Of a DNA stretch of 64,000 nucleotides, positions 1 through 8,129 are shown in pieces; the stretch's first letter is position 1, and each line of letters begins with the position of its first letter. The DNA lies in NCBI RefSeq assembly GCF_030053425.1, contig NZ_JASGBI010000001.1:3480001-3544000 (forward strand), read 5' to 3'. The notes under the pieces are model-generated. The model was not told the DNA's origin and did not search any database. It worked only from the letters and a program-made list of their open reading frames with translations. The position numbers were made by a program, and so were the translations under genes. This stretch comes from Lysobacter stagni. GTDB taxonomy: Bacteria > Pseudomonadota > Gammaproteobacteria > Xanthomonadales > Xanthomonadaceae.

Positions 1-19
1 CCCCGAAGGCCCTTCACCC

Positions 20-802
20 ATGTCCGAAACGCCCGTCCTGACCGCCGACCGAGGCGCCGTCCGCCTGATCACCGTCAACCGGCCCGACAAGCTGAACGCG
101 CTGAATGCCGCCACCCTCGACGCGCTGCTGGCCGCCTTCGAGGCCGCAGCGGCCGATCCGGGCGTCCGCAGCGTGGTCCTGACGGGCTCGGGCCCCAAGG
201 CTTTCGTGGCGGGCGCGGACATCGCCGAGATGAACGGACTGACACCGGTGCAGGGCCGCGATTTCTCCCTGCGCGGGCAAAAGCTGATGCGCCGCATCGA
301 GAAGATGCCCAAACCCGTGGTCGCCATGGTCAACGGCTTCGCCCTGGGCGGTGGACTGGAACTGGCCATGGGCTGCCACCTGCGCGTCGCAGCGGACACC
401 GCGAAGGTCGGCCAACCCGAAATCAACCTGGGCCTGATTCCCGGCTTTGGTGGCACGCAGCGGCTGATGCGACTGGCCGGTCGCGCCGCCACGCTGGAGC
501 TGTGCCTGGTCGGTGCGCCCATCGACGCCAACCGTGCGCGCGAACTGGGCATCGTCAACCGCGTCGTGCCGGCGGCGGAACTCGAAGCCGAGACCATGAA
601 GCTGGCCGAGCAGCTGGCCAACGCCGCACCGCTCGCGCTGCGCGGCGTGCTGGACTGCGTGAACGTCGGCGGCGAGTGCGGCATCGAGGAAGGACTGGAG
701 TACGAAACCGCCCAGTTCGGCCTGATGTTCTCCACCGACGACATGCGCGAAGGCACCGGCGCGTTCCTCGAACGCCGCAAGCCGCAGTTCAACGGCACCT
801 GA
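20..802 (+). CDS. Enoyl-CoA hydratase/isomerase family protein
   Basis: A 260-residue crotonase-fold protein of normal family length, probably hydrating 2-enoyl-CoA in fatty-acid or amino-acid degradation in the cytoplasm. Visible signatures are the oxyanion-hole segment around residues 60-68 (AFVAGADIAE) and the GFALGGGLELA block at 106-116. Two glutamates, E114 and E134, are spaced 20 residues apart exactly like the catalytic pair of classical enoyl-CoA hydratases (E144/E164 in the rat enzyme), so hydratase activity is likely rather than a non-catalytic or isomerase-only homologue. The C-terminal FSTDDMREGTGAFLERRKP stretch is also typical of true hydratases. The substrate chain length cannot be read from the sequence. 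The Cys-rich gene follows after 17 bases. Confidence 0.9.
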   Translation: MSETPVLTADRGAVRLITVNRPDKLNALNAATLDALLAAFEAAAADPGVRSVVLTGSGPKAFVAGADIAEMNGLTPVQGRDFSLRGQKLMRRIEKMPKPVVAMVNGFALGGGLELAMGCHLRVAADTAKVGQPEINLGLIPGFGGTQRLMRLAGRAATLELCLVGAPIDANRARELGIVNRVVPAAELEAETMKLAEQLANAAPLALRGVLDCVNVGGECGIEEGLEYETAQFGLMFSTDDMREGTGAFLERRKPQFNGT

Positions 803-819
803 GTTCCGCCCGGTCGCGC

Positions 820-1224
820 ATGCACGCATCCGCATCGCCATCGGCCGAAGACACCGCGCCCTGCCCGTGCTGCGGGTGCGGCGCGCGCACGCACGTGCAC
901 GCGATCGCCGCGGCGCTGATGCAGGACGATGTCGACGGCGCGCTTGATCTGGGACTGCTCGACACCCACGACTGCATCGACTGCACCGAGGCGTGCCGCA
1001 CGATGGTGCGCACGGTGCGTGAGGAACGCCGGCGTGCGCTCGCCGCGCGCGAACGCCATCGCGCACGTGATGCACGCTTGCAGCGCCGCGCGGCGGAACG
1101 CGCGGCGCGTGCGGCACCACCGGTCGCACCGTCGGCCACCGTCGCGGCACCGGCACTGCCTTCCGCCGCCGCAGCCGCGCTCGAACGCGCGCGCGCACGC
1201 GCCGCCGCTCGCCACAAGCCATGA
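820..1224 (+). CDS. Cys-rich hypothetical protein upstream of nth
   Basis: I do not recognise this 134-residue protein. The N-terminal part holds seven cysteines in two groups, CPCCGC (C15, C17, C18, C20) and CIDCTEAC (C52, C55, C59), which could bind zinc or an iron-sulfur cluster. The second half is a long Arg/Ala-rich segment (about residues 68-134) that looks helical or disordered. The ATG is 17 bases after the hydratase stop. The stop overlaps the nth start as ATGA, so translational coupling with the iron-sulfur DNA glycosylase is likely. In several gammaproteobacteria the ferredoxin-like RnfB/RsxB lies next to nth, but this protein lacks the CxxCxxCxxxCP ferredoxin motif, so I do not name it RnfB. 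The reading frame is supported by the overlap and the clustered Cys residues. Confidence 0.6.
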   Translation: MHASASPSAEDTAPCPCCGCGARTHVHAIAAALMQDDVDGALDLGLLDTHDCIDCTEACRTMVRTVREERRRALAARERHRARDARLQRRAAERAARAAPPVAPSATVAAPALPSAAAAALERARARAAARHKP

Positions 1225-1934
1225 CCGCCACCACGAAGAAGATGACCGCGGCCAAGCGTCCGCGCCGCGGGCCGCGCCTGTCGCCGGCGGAAATCGAGAC
1301 GATGTTCGAGCGCCTCAAGGCGCTCAATCCCAAGCCGGTCACCGAACTCGAATACCGCACGCCCTACGAACTGCTGGTGGCGGTGACGCTGTCCGCGCAG
1401 GCCACCGACGTGGGCGTCAACAAGGCCACGCGCAAACTCTTTCCCGTTGCCAACACGCCGCAGGCCATCGCCGCGCTGGGTGTCGAAGGGCTCAAGCCGT
1501 ACATCTCCACCATCGGCCTCTACAACACCAAGGCGGCCAACGTGGTGGCGATGGCCCGGCAGCTGATCGAGCAGCACGACGGCCAGGTGCCACGCGAGCG
1601 CGCAGCGCTGGAAGCGCTGCCCGGCGTGGGACGCAAGACCGCCAACGTCGTCCTCAACACCGCCTTCGGGGAACCGACCATGGCGGTGGACACCCACATC
1701 TTCCGCGTGGCCAACCGGACCGGACTGGCCCCGGGCAAGACCGTGCGCGCGGTCGAGGACGAGCTGCTCCGGGTGGTGCCGCCGCCGTTCCTGCACGACG
1801 CCCACCACTGGCTGATCCTTCACGGACGCTACGTCTGCAAGGCGCGCAAGCCCGACTGCCCGCACTGCGCCCTGCGCGACCTGTGCCGCTTCAAGGACAA
1901 GACGCCGGGCGAACCCGATCCCGTCGCCGGCTGA
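1221..1934 (+). CDS. nth: Endonuclease III (DNA glycosylase/AP lyase)
   Basis: A bifunctional base-excision repair enzyme removing oxidised pyrimidines and cutting at abasic sites. The 237-residue product has the helix-hairpin-helix LPGVGRKTAN at 133-142 with the catalytic lysine K139, and the catalytic aspartate D157 in MAVDTHIFRV. The C-terminal [4Fe-4S] loop is intact with Cys206, Cys213, Cys216 and Cys222 in the canonical C-x6-C-x2-C-x5-C spacing. It is about 25 residues longer than the E. coli enzyme because of a basic N-terminus. ATG codons at 1221 and 1242 are both possible; 1221 is chosen for the four-base overlap with the upstream gene. Confidence 0.97.
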   Translation: MTATTKKMTAAKRPRRGPRLSPAEIETMFERLKALNPKPVTELEYRTPYELLVAVTLSAQATDVGVNKATRKLFPVANTPQAIAALGVEGLKPYISTIGLYNTKAANVVAMARQLIEQHDGQVPRERAALEALPGVGRKTANVVLNTAFGEPTMAVDTHIFRVANRTGLAPGKTVRAVEDELLRVVPPPFLHDAHHWLILHGRYVCKARKPDCPHCALRDLCRFKDKTPGEPDPVAG

Positions 1935-1951
1935 CCGCCCGTCGGCGCGCA

Positions 1952-1969
1952 CCGTCACCGTTGCGTCAT
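1952..1969 (+). promoter_or_regulatory. Candidate Pho box upstream of the porin gene
   Basis: Two 7-base direct repeats, CCGTCAC and GCGTCAT, are separated by four bases (CGTT), the 11-base period of PhoB boxes (consensus CTGTCAT-4-CTGTCAC). A further CTGTCAC half-site lies at 1990-1996. They sit in the 125-base gap before a phosphate-porin-like gene in a phosphate-uptake block, which supports PhoB control. The match is imperfect, so this is a candidate. Confidence 0.5.
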
Positions 1970-2059
1970 CGGGAAGAAATAAGTCAGCGCTGTCACATTT
2001 ACGCAACTTTCACACCCTAGCCTGCGCAGCGTCTTCTCAACGCCTCCAAGGCTACGTCC

Positions 2060-3346
2060 ATGAAACTGTCCCGCAGCACCCTTTCCGTTGCGCTGCTCGC
2101 CGTCCTCGCCGCTCCGGCCGCCCACGCCGAAATCGCGCTGGACGTCATCGGTAACTCCGAGGTCTCGTTCGAAGGCCTGGTGCAGGCCGACTACAACTAC
2201 TTCGACAGCGACTTCGCCGACCTCAACGCCGGCGGCGACGCCGTGGACGGCCGCGACAGCGACAACGAAATGCGTCGCGCCGAGCTGGTCCTGAAGGGCA
2301 AGGGCCCGGGCAACATCGAGTGGGTCCTGGGCTACGACGCCAAGGCCGACAAGTGGCTGGACGTGAACGCCAAGTACAAGATCCGCGGCGATTCCAACCA
2401 CTACTTCGTGCTGGGCCAGTTCAAGCAGCCCAACAGCATGGAAGAGCTGTCGTCCACGAAGAACAACGACTTCATCGCCAAGGCGCTGGTCACCAACACC
2501 TTCGGCGTCGCCCGTCGCCTCGGCGGCCAGTACCGCTACGGCACCAACGACTGGGGCATCACGGCCAGCTACTTCACCCGTGAGCTGACCGAGCATCCGG
2601 CCCCGACGCCGCACGGCCCGGGCTTCGGCCTGCGCGGTAACTGGGCGCCGATCAACGAGAAGGGCAACATCTTCCACATCGGCCTGTCGTACGTGGATTA
2701 CGACACCTTCCAGGACACGGTGCGCGTGCGTGCCCGTCCGGGCGCCGACCTGGCTGGCACGCGTCTGGTCGATACCGGCAACATGACCAACACCGACCGC
2801 CAGAGCACTGTCGGCGCCGAAGCGATGTGGGTCACTGGTCCGTTCAAGGTCCAGGGCGAGTACATGCAGACGAAGGTCGAGCGCTACTTCAACGGCAATC
2901 CGCGCCAGTCGCACAACTTCGACGGCAACAGCTGGTATGTCAGCGGCCTGTGGAACATCACCGGCGAGACCTGGGGCTACAAGGAAGGCACCCCGACCAC
3001 CCCGCTGCCCGACGAACCCGCCAGCGGCATGTGGCAGGTGGGTCTGCGTTACGACTCGATCGACCTGGACGACGGCACCGTCATCATGCCGGCCCTGCCG
3101 ACCGCCGCCGCGGCTGTCGACGGTGTCCTGGGTGGCGAGATGAGCACCTGGACGATCGGCGCGAACTGGTACTGGCGCTCCAACTTCAAGTTCATGCTGA
3201 ACTACGTGATGGTCGACAGCTCGAAGTTCATGGCACGCACGCCGGCCACCGGCCTGGTCGATCCGGCCAACCAGAACGTGCTCGTCAACCGCAAGATCGA
3301 CGACAACCCGAACATCGTCGAAGCCCGCGTCCAGTTCTACTGGTAA
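2060..3346 (+). CDS. Phosphate-selective porin (OprP/OprO family)
   Basis: A 428-residue outer-membrane beta-barrel protein. It begins with a clear Sec signal peptide (KLSRSTLSVALLAVLAAPAA, cleavage after about residue 23) and ends in the aromatic C-terminal strand VEARVQFYW that BAM recognises. Alternating-residue strands run through the whole chain, with the FDGLVQADYNYF-like opening typical of the OprP/OprO porins that pass phosphate or polyphosphate. Placement just ahead of two pstS genes and pstCAB-phoU, and behind Pho-box-like repeats, fits phosphate uptake under starvation. Selectivity for phosphate is inferred from family and context; I cannot point to the arginine ladder with certainty. 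Confidence 0.85.
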   Translation: MKLSRSTLSVALLAVLAAPAAHAEIALDVIGNSEVSFEGLVQADYNYFDSDFADLNAGGDAVDGRDSDNEMRRAELVLKGKGPGNIEWVLGYDAKADKWLDVNAKYKIRGDSNHYFVLGQFKQPNSMEELSSTKNNDFIAKALVTNTFGVARRLGGQYRYGTNDWGITASYFTRELTEHPAPTPHGPGFGLRGNWAPINEKGNIFHIGLSYVDYDTFQDTVRVRARPGADLAGTRLVDTGNMTNTDRQSTVGAEAMWVTGPFKVQGEYMQTKVERYFNGNPRQSHNFDGNSWYVSGLWNITGETWGYKEGTPTTPLPDEPASGMWQVGLRYDSIDLDDGTVIMPALPTAAAAVDGVLGGEMSTWTIGANWYWRSNFKFMLNYVMVDSSKFMARTPATGLVDPANQNVLVNRKIDDNPNIVEARVQFYW

Positions 3347-3359
3347 TCGCTTCTGCTCC

Positions 3360-3379
3360 TCCCCCTGCTCGCAGGGGGA
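3360..3379. repeat. REP-like palindrome, C-rich family
   Basis: TCCCCCTGC and its exact inverse GCAGGGGGA flank a two-base centre. The same hairpin recurs at 8991-9010 and in a shorter-armed form at 9077-9102, always between genes of the phosphate block. Confidence 0.75.
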
Positions 3380-3436
3380 GGGAGCAAAACATCGCAGGCA
3401 GCCGTCGGTTCCAGCCTCCCGCATTCCTCCCCCTCA

Positions 3437-3466
3437 GGGCGCGCTCCAAGGTGCGCCCCTTTTTTT
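3437..3466 (+). terminator. Rho-independent terminator of the porin gene
   Basis: A GGGCGCGC/GTGCGCCC stem (one wobble) with a 6-base loop is followed by C and seven T residues. It lies 91 bases after the porin stop and separates it from pstS. Confidence 0.85.
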
Positions 3467-3497
3467 GCCCGCGTTCCAGCCATCGCCGGTAACACGG

Positions 3498-3537
3498 TTG
3501 TCACACACCGGTCCCGGCACTGTCATCCAACGGTTAT
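3498..3537 (+). promoter_or_regulatory. Pho-box-like array upstream of the first pstS
   Basis: Four 7-base units follow each other at exactly 11-base steps: TTGTCAC (3498), CGGTCCC (3509), CTGTCAT (3520) and CGGTTAT (3531). The first and third closely match the PhoB half-site, the others weakly. The array starts 90 bases upstream of the pstS start codon, a sensible distance for activation by PhoB. Confidence 0.6.
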
Positions 3538-3587
3538 CAAATGCGCGGCGTACGGGTCAGGCCCGTCGTCACTCCAGGAGACCATTC

Positions 3588-4607
3588 GTGTTCAAGTCCA
3601 TCCAGTTCCGCCTCGCCGCGCTCGCGCTGGCCGGCGCCTTCGCCGTCAACGCGCAGGCTGCCGACGTCACCGGCGCCGGTGCGTCGTTCGTGTACCCCGT
3701 GATGTCGAAGTGGTCTGCCGACTACGCCAAGGCCAACGGCAAGAAGGTCAACTACCAGTCCATCGGTTCCGGCGGTGGCATCGCCCAGATCAAGGCCGCG
3801 ACGGTCGACTTCGGTTCGTCCGACGCCCCGATGAAGCCCGAAGAGCTGGCCCAGTTCGGCCTGGCCCAGTTCCCGTCGGTGATCGGCGGCGTGGTGCCGG
3901 TCGTCAACGTGCCGGGCGTTGCCTCGGGCGCGCTGAAGCTGGACGGCGAAACGCTGGCCAACATCTTCCTGGGCAAGATCACCAAGTGGAACGACCCGGC
4001 CATCGCCGCGCTCAACGGCGGCGTGCAGCTGCCGGACCGCAAGATCACCGTCGTGCACCGCTCGGACGGTTCGGGCACCACCTTCAACTTCGTCAACTAC
4101 CTGTCCAAGGTCTCGCCGGAATGGAAGACCAAGGTCGGTGAAGGCACGGCCGTGAAGTGGCCGGTCGGCATCGGCGGCAAGGGCAACGAAGGCGTGGCCG
4201 CGTACGTGAAGCAGATCGTCGGCGGCATCGGCTATGTCGAGCTGTCGTACGCGCTGCAGAACAAGATGGCCTACTCGCGCCTGAAGAACGCCGCCGGCAA
4301 CTTCGTGCTGCCGTCGGACGAGACCTTCTCCGCCGCGGCCGCCAGCGCCGAATGGGGCAATGCGAAGGACTTCTACCTGGTGATGACGAACGCCCCGGGC
4401 GCGAACGCCTGGCCGATCACCGCCACCAACTTCATCCTGATGTACAAGCAGCCCAAGAATGCCGCCGGCGCCAAGAACGCCAAGGAATTCTTCCGCTGGG
4501 TCTACGCCAACGGCGACACCCAGGCCAAGGCACTGGACTACGTGCCGCTGCCGGACGCGCTGGTGCAGCAGATCGAGACCTACTGGTCGGCGAACATGAA
4601 CTACTGA
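3588..4607 (+). CDS. pstS: Phosphate ABC transporter substrate-binding protein PstS (secreted)
   Basis: A 339-residue periplasmic phosphate-binding protein feeding the PstCAB transporter. I choose the GTG at 3588 because a CAGGAG ribosome-binding site lies eight bases upstream and the product then starts with a textbook Sec signal peptide (FKSIQFRLAALALAGAFAVN, cleaved near NAQA-ADV); upstream in-frame ATGs would add a spurious extension. The mature protein opens with the PstS motif TGAGASFVYP, contains NYQSIGSGGGIAQIKA and DFGSSDAPM, and the phosphate-contact segment HRSDGSGTTFNFV. It is very similar to the next gene but has no lipobox, so it should be soluble in the periplasm. Pho-box-like repeats upstream and a terminator downstream suggest its own transcript. 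Confidence 0.95.
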   Translation: MFKSIQFRLAALALAGAFAVNAQAADVTGAGASFVYPVMSKWSADYAKANGKKVNYQSIGSGGGIAQIKAATVDFGSSDAPMKPEELAQFGLAQFPSVIGGVVPVVNVPGVASGALKLDGETLANIFLGKITKWNDPAIAALNGGVQLPDRKITVVHRSDGSGTTFNFVNYLSKVSPEWKTKVGEGTAVKWPVGIGGKGNEGVAAYVKQIVGGIGYVELSYALQNKMAYSRLKNAAGNFVLPSDETFSAAAASAEWGNAKDFYLVMTNAPGANAWPITATNFILMYKQPKNAAGAKNAKEFFRWVYANGDTQAKALDYVPLPDALVQQIETYWSANMNY

Positions 4608-4634
4608 TCCCTCGCGGATCGCGACACACGGGAG

Positions 4635-4661
4635 GCGGGCCGCAGGGCCCGCTTTCTTTTT
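4635..4661 (+). terminator. Rho-independent terminator after the first pstS
   Basis: GCGGGCC and GGCCCGC form a perfect 7-bp stem around a GCAG loop, followed by TTTCTTTTT. Confidence 0.85.
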
Positions 4662-4743
4662 GCGTGGCGCCTCGCCTGAACAGGCCTTGCGAGTCCTGGC
4701 CACTGGCGTGGCATGCCTTTGGCTACAAAAATGTGACGGTTCG

Positions 4744-4772
4744 ATGTCATCGCCCTGTAACAAAAAGATCAT
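4744..4772 (+). promoter_or_regulatory. Pho box upstream of the second pstS
   Basis: ATGTCAT (4744), CTGTAAC (4755) and AGATCAT (4766) lie at exact 11-base steps with 4-base spacers. This is the best Pho-box match in the window and ends 63 bases before the second pstS start. Confidence 0.7.
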
Positions 4773-4835
4773 CAAATGGCGCAGCCCGGGCACGAGCCCG
4801 GAATCCCCACGTCCCGTCTCCTACCGGAGTTGCGC

Positions 4836-5924
4836 ATGAATTCGTCGGCCCGTCTCGCCGCCCTCACCGTCGTCATCGCCCTGACCGTCGCTGCATGCAA
4901 GCCCGCAGGCGAGAACGCGCAGGCGCCCGCGGGTGAGGCGAACGCCCCCGCCGCCGCTCCGGCCGGCGACAAGGTCGCCGCGCAGATCACCGGCGCCGGC
5001 GCGACCTTCATCTATCCGCTGATCTCGAAGTGGTCCGACGACTACAACAAGGCCACCGGCGCGAAGGTGAACTACCAGTCGATCGGTTCTGGCGGCGGCA
5101 TCGCGCAGATCAAGGCCGGTACCGTGGACTTCGGTTCTTCCGACAAGCCGCTGCCGTCCGACGAACTCGCCGCAGCGGGCCTGGGCCAGTTCCCCTCCGC
5201 CATCGGCGGCGTGGTGCCGGTGGTGAACGTCGAAGGTATCGAGGCCGGCAAACTGCGACTCACCGGTCCGCTGCTGGCCGACATCTTCATGGGCAAGATC
5301 ACGACCTGGAACGACGCGGCCATCGCTGCGGTGAATCCGGGCGTGACGCTGCCGGCGACCAAGATCAACCTCGTGCACCGCTCCGACGGTTCGGGCACCA
5401 CGTTCAACTTCACCAACTATCTGTCGAAGGTCAGCGCGGACTGGAAGGGCAAGGTCGGCGAAGGCACCTCGGTGCAGTGGCCGGGCGGCGTCGGCGGCAA
5501 GGGCAACGAAGGCGTGGCCTCGTACGTGAAGCAGATCAAGGGTTCGATCGGCTACGTCGAACTGGCCTACGCGCTGCAGAACCAGATGGCCTACGCCTCG
5601 CTGCAGAACGCCGCCGGCAACTGGGTGCAGCCGAATGCGGAAAGCTTCCAGGCCGCGGCCGCGGGCGCCGACTGGGCGAACGCGAAGGACTTCAACCTGG
5701 TCATCACCAACGCCAGCGGCGCGCAGGCGTGGCCGATCACCGCCACCAATTTCATCCTGATGTACAAGCAGCCCAAGGACGCCACGCGCAGCGCGGACAC
5801 GCGCGCCTTCTTCAAGTGGGCGTTCGAGAACGGCCAGCCGCAGGCGAAGACGCTGGACTACGTGCCGCTTCCGCCGGAGCTGGTGAAGCAGATCGAGTCG
5901 TACTGGGCTGCGGAGTTCAAGTGA
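4836..5924 (+). CDS. pstS: Phosphate-binding lipoprotein PstS, second copy
   Basis: A 362-residue PstS paralogue. Starting at the ATG at 4836, the N-terminus is a lipoprotein signal with the lipobox VAAC (Cys21). A low-complexity Ala/Pro/Gly linker of about 30 residues follows, then the PstS domain (TGAGATFIYP, QSIGSGGGIAQIKAG, DFGSSDKPL, HRSDGSGTTFNFT). The domain aligns almost colinearly with that of the preceding pstS, so the pair arose by duplication, and one copy is now membrane-tethered while the other is free. The longer upstream frame is rejected because it destroys the lipobox. A strong Pho-box-like array precedes it. Unlike the first copy it has no clear terminator; REP-like repeats separate it from pstC. 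Confidence 0.95.
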   Translation: MNSSARLAALTVVIALTVAACKPAGENAQAPAGEANAPAAAPAGDKVAAQITGAGATFIYPLISKWSDDYNKATGAKVNYQSIGSGGGIAQIKAGTVDFGSSDKPLPSDELAAAGLGQFPSAIGGVVPVVNVEGIEAGKLRLTGPLLADIFMGKITTWNDAAIAAVNPGVTLPATKINLVHRSDGSGTTFNFTNYLSKVSADWKGKVGEGTSVQWPGGVGGKGNEGVASYVKQIKGSIGYVELAYALQNQMAYASLQNAAGNWVQPNAESFQAAAAGADWANAKDFNLVITNASGAQAWPITATNFILMYKQPKDATRSADTRAFFKWAFENGQPQAKTLDYVPLPPELVKQIESYWAAEFK

Positions 5925-5967
5925 CGCATCGGCGCGCTCGCGCGAAGCGTGAGCGCCCTTGCCGATG

Positions 5968-6221
5968 CGTCATCCCCGCGAAGGCGGGGATCCAGGTGTC
6001 CGATCCCTCTCTGCCTTCCGTAGAGCGTGATCAACCGGACAGTTGGATTCCCGCCTACGCGGGAATGACGAAGGAACACGGCGTACCCCGCAAGACCGCA
6101 TCCCGCCTCACGTCATCCCGCGAATGCGGAGGACCCATGAACGCGCCAACCGGATCGCCCTCCCTCCCTCCAGGCGGTACGGCCTCGATGCCCATGAATC
6201 TCCGCGTTCGCGGGAATGACG
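5968..6221. repeat. Two REPIN-like inverted pairs between pstS and pstC
   Basis: This fills most of the 334-base gap. The palindrome ATCCCCGC-GAAG-GCGGGGAT (5972-5991) and its inverted partner ATTCCCGC-CTAC-GCGGGAAT (6047-6066) form one pair with outer ends CGTCAT and ATGACG. A second, more diverged pair runs from 6111 (CGTCATCCCGCG) to 6221 (GCGGGAATGACG), again with complementary inner arms (ACCCATGAA / CCCATGAA). This is the arrangement of REPINs. I see no gene here. Confidence 0.8.
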
Positions 6222-6258
6222 GTCGCAACAACGGAACCGGCCACAAGAAGCCCACCGG

Positions 6259-7230
6259 ATGAACACCACCACCCTCCCCTCTGCCGATCTTCCCGGGTCG
6301 CGCGACCACAAGGACGCGCGCAACGACAGGCTGTTCCGCTACGTGCTGACCGGCACGGTGATCTTCGTCCTCATCGCCCTGGCCAGCGCCGCCCTGTCGA
6401 TGCTGTGGGGCGGCCGCCATGTGCTGGCCGCCTCGGGCCTGGATTTCTTCATCACCACCGAATGGAACCCGGTCGAGGACAAGTACGGTGCGCTGGTTCC
6501 GATCTACGGCACCATCGTCACCGCGTTGATCGCGATGCTCATCGCCGTGCCGGTGAGTTTCGGCATCGCCTTCTTCCTCACCGAAGTCGCGCCTCGCTGG
6601 GCGCGCGGCCCGATCGGCACCGCCATCGAACTTCTGGCCGGCATTCCGTCGATCATCTACGGCATGTGGGGCCTGTTCGTGCTGGTGCCGGTGATGACCG
6701 AGTACGTGACGCCCTGGCTCAACGACCACCTCGGCACCTGGCCGGTGATCGGCCCGCTGTTCCAGGGACCGCCGCTGGGTATCGGCATGCTGACCGCGGG
6801 CATCGTGCTGGCGATCATGGTGATCCCGTTCATCTCCTCGGTGATGCGCGAAGTGTTCCTCACGGTGCCCACGCGCCTGAAGGAATCGGCCTACGCGCTG
6901 GGCTCCACGAAGTGGGAAGTGAGCTGGGACATCGTGCTGCCGTACACGCGCTCGGCGGTGATCGGCGGCGTCTTCCTGGGCCTGGGCCGCGCACTGGGCG
7001 AAACGATGGCCGTGGCCTTCGTCATCGGCAACAGCGTCAACTTCTCGCCCTCGCTGCTCGAACCGGGTACCACCATCGCCGCGCTGATCGCCAACGACTT
7101 CGGCGAGGCCACCGAAACCTACCGCTCGGCGCTGCTGCTGCTCGGCTTCGTGCTGTTCATCGTCACCTTCGTGGTGCTGGCGGTCGCACGCTTCATGCTG
7201 CTCCAGCTGTCGCGCAAGGAGGGCAACTGA
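6259..7230 (+). CDS. pstC: Phosphate ABC transporter permease PstC
   Basis: A 323-residue inner-membrane permease, one half of the PstCA channel. Hydrophobic helices are evident at about residues 25-50, 88-113, 135-155, 180-205, 233-255 and 290-313. The EAA-type coupling loop that docks on the ATPase is seen in LKESAYALGSTKWEVSWDIV followed by the GLGRALGETMAVAFVIG stretch typical of PstC. The stop overlaps the next start by one base (TGATG), so pstC and pstA are translationally coupled. The ATG at 6259 comes after the REPIN-like repeats; I see no strong ribosome-binding site. Confidence 0.95.
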   Translation: MNTTTLPSADLPGSRDHKDARNDRLFRYVLTGTVIFVLIALASAALSMLWGGRHVLAASGLDFFITTEWNPVEDKYGALVPIYGTIVTALIAMLIAVPVSFGIAFFLTEVAPRWARGPIGTAIELLAGIPSIIYGMWGLFVLVPVMTEYVTPWLNDHLGTWPVIGPLFQGPPLGIGMLTAGIVLAIMVIPFISSVMREVFLTVPTRLKESAYALGSTKWEVSWDIVLPYTRSAVIGGVFLGLGRALGETMAVAFVIGNSVNFSPSLLEPGTTIAALIANDFGEATETYRSALLLLGFVLFIVTFVVLAVARFMLLQLSRKEGN

Positions 7231-8129
7231 TGAGCGCGCCCACCGTTTCCATCAAGACCGCACGCGAGTTCAAGGTCGCCGACGCGCTGTACCGCCGCCG
7301 TCGCGTCGTCAACGCCCTCTCCATCGCGCTGGCCTGCGCCGCGGCGCTGTTCGGACTGTTCTTCCTGGGCTGGATCCTGTGGACGTTGATCTCCAAGGGC
7401 ATCGGCGGCGTCAACTGGGCGCTGTTCACGCAGAACACGCCGCCACCGATGCAGGAAGGCGGCCTGCTCAACGCCTTCTTCGGAAGCGCGGTGATGTGCG
7501 TCATCGCGATCCTGATCGGCACGCCGCTGGGCATCGCCGCGGGCACCTGGTTGGCCGAGTTCGGCCACGCCCGCAAGATCGGCACGGTGGTCCGCTTCGT
7601 CAACGACATCCTGCTCTCGGCACCGTCGATCGTGCTGGGCCTGTTCGTCTACACGCTGGTGGTGATGCAGACCGGCGGCAGCTTCTCCGCGCTCGCCGGC
7701 GCGATCGCGCTGGCCTTCATCGTGCTGCCGGTGGTGGTACGCACCACCGACGAGATGCTGCGCCTGGTCCCGTCGCAGATGCGCGAGGCGGCGCTGTCGC
7801 TGGGCGTACCGCAGTGGAAAGTGATCATGCAGGTGCTGTATCGCAGCGCGTCGGCCGGCATCGTCACCGGCGTGCTGCTCGCGCTGGCGCGAATCAGCGG
7901 TGAAACCGCGCCGTTGCTGTTCACCGCCTTCGGCAACCAGTACTGGAGCACCAACGTGCTGCAGCCGATGGCGTCCGTGCCGGTGGTGATGAACCAGTTC
8001 GCCGGCAGCCCGTACGAATCGTGGCAGGTGCTGGCCTGGGCCGGCGCGCTCGTCCTGACCGTCTTCGTCCTCCTCATCAGCCTGGTGGCCCGCGCCATCG
8101 TGCTACGCAACAAGATCAGCCATGACTGA
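7230..8129 (+). CDS. pstA: Phosphate ABC transporter permease PstA
   Basis: A 299-residue partner permease. The start is set at the ATG at 7230, inside the pstC stop, preceded by AAGGAGGGC, a near-perfect ribosome-binding site in the pstC 3' end. Hydrophobic segments include [20 protein letters not shown] near the N-terminus and [20 protein letters not shown] near the C-terminus. The coupling loop [19 protein letters not shown] and the following [17 protein letters not shown] are characteristic of PstA. Longer upstream frames overlap pstC entirely and are not real. Confidence 0.95.
   Translation: MSAPTVSIKTAREFKVADALYRRRRVVNALSIALACAAALFGLFFLGWILWTLISKGIGGVNWALFTQNTPPPMQEGGLLNAFFGSAVMCVIAILIGTPLGIAAGTWLAEFGHARKIGTVVRFVNDILLSAPSIVLGLFVYTLVVMQTGGSFSALAGAIALAFIVLPVVVRTTDEMLRLVPSQMREAALSLGVPQWKVIMQVLYRSASAGIVTGVLLALARISGETAPLLFTAFGNQYWSTNVLQPMASVPVVMNQFAGSPYESWQVLAWAGALVLTVFVLLISLVARAIVLRNKISHD

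Noticed and set aside
820..1224. Naming the Cys-rich gene RnfB/RsxB because of its place before nth
   Set aside because: The cysteine pattern does not match a ferredoxin or RnfB motif, and no other rnf gene is adjacent.
1990..2007. CTGTCAC-ATTT-ACGCAAC as a second Pho box before the porin
   Set aside because: Only the first half matches; the second half agrees at three of seven positions. The pair at 1952-1969 is better.
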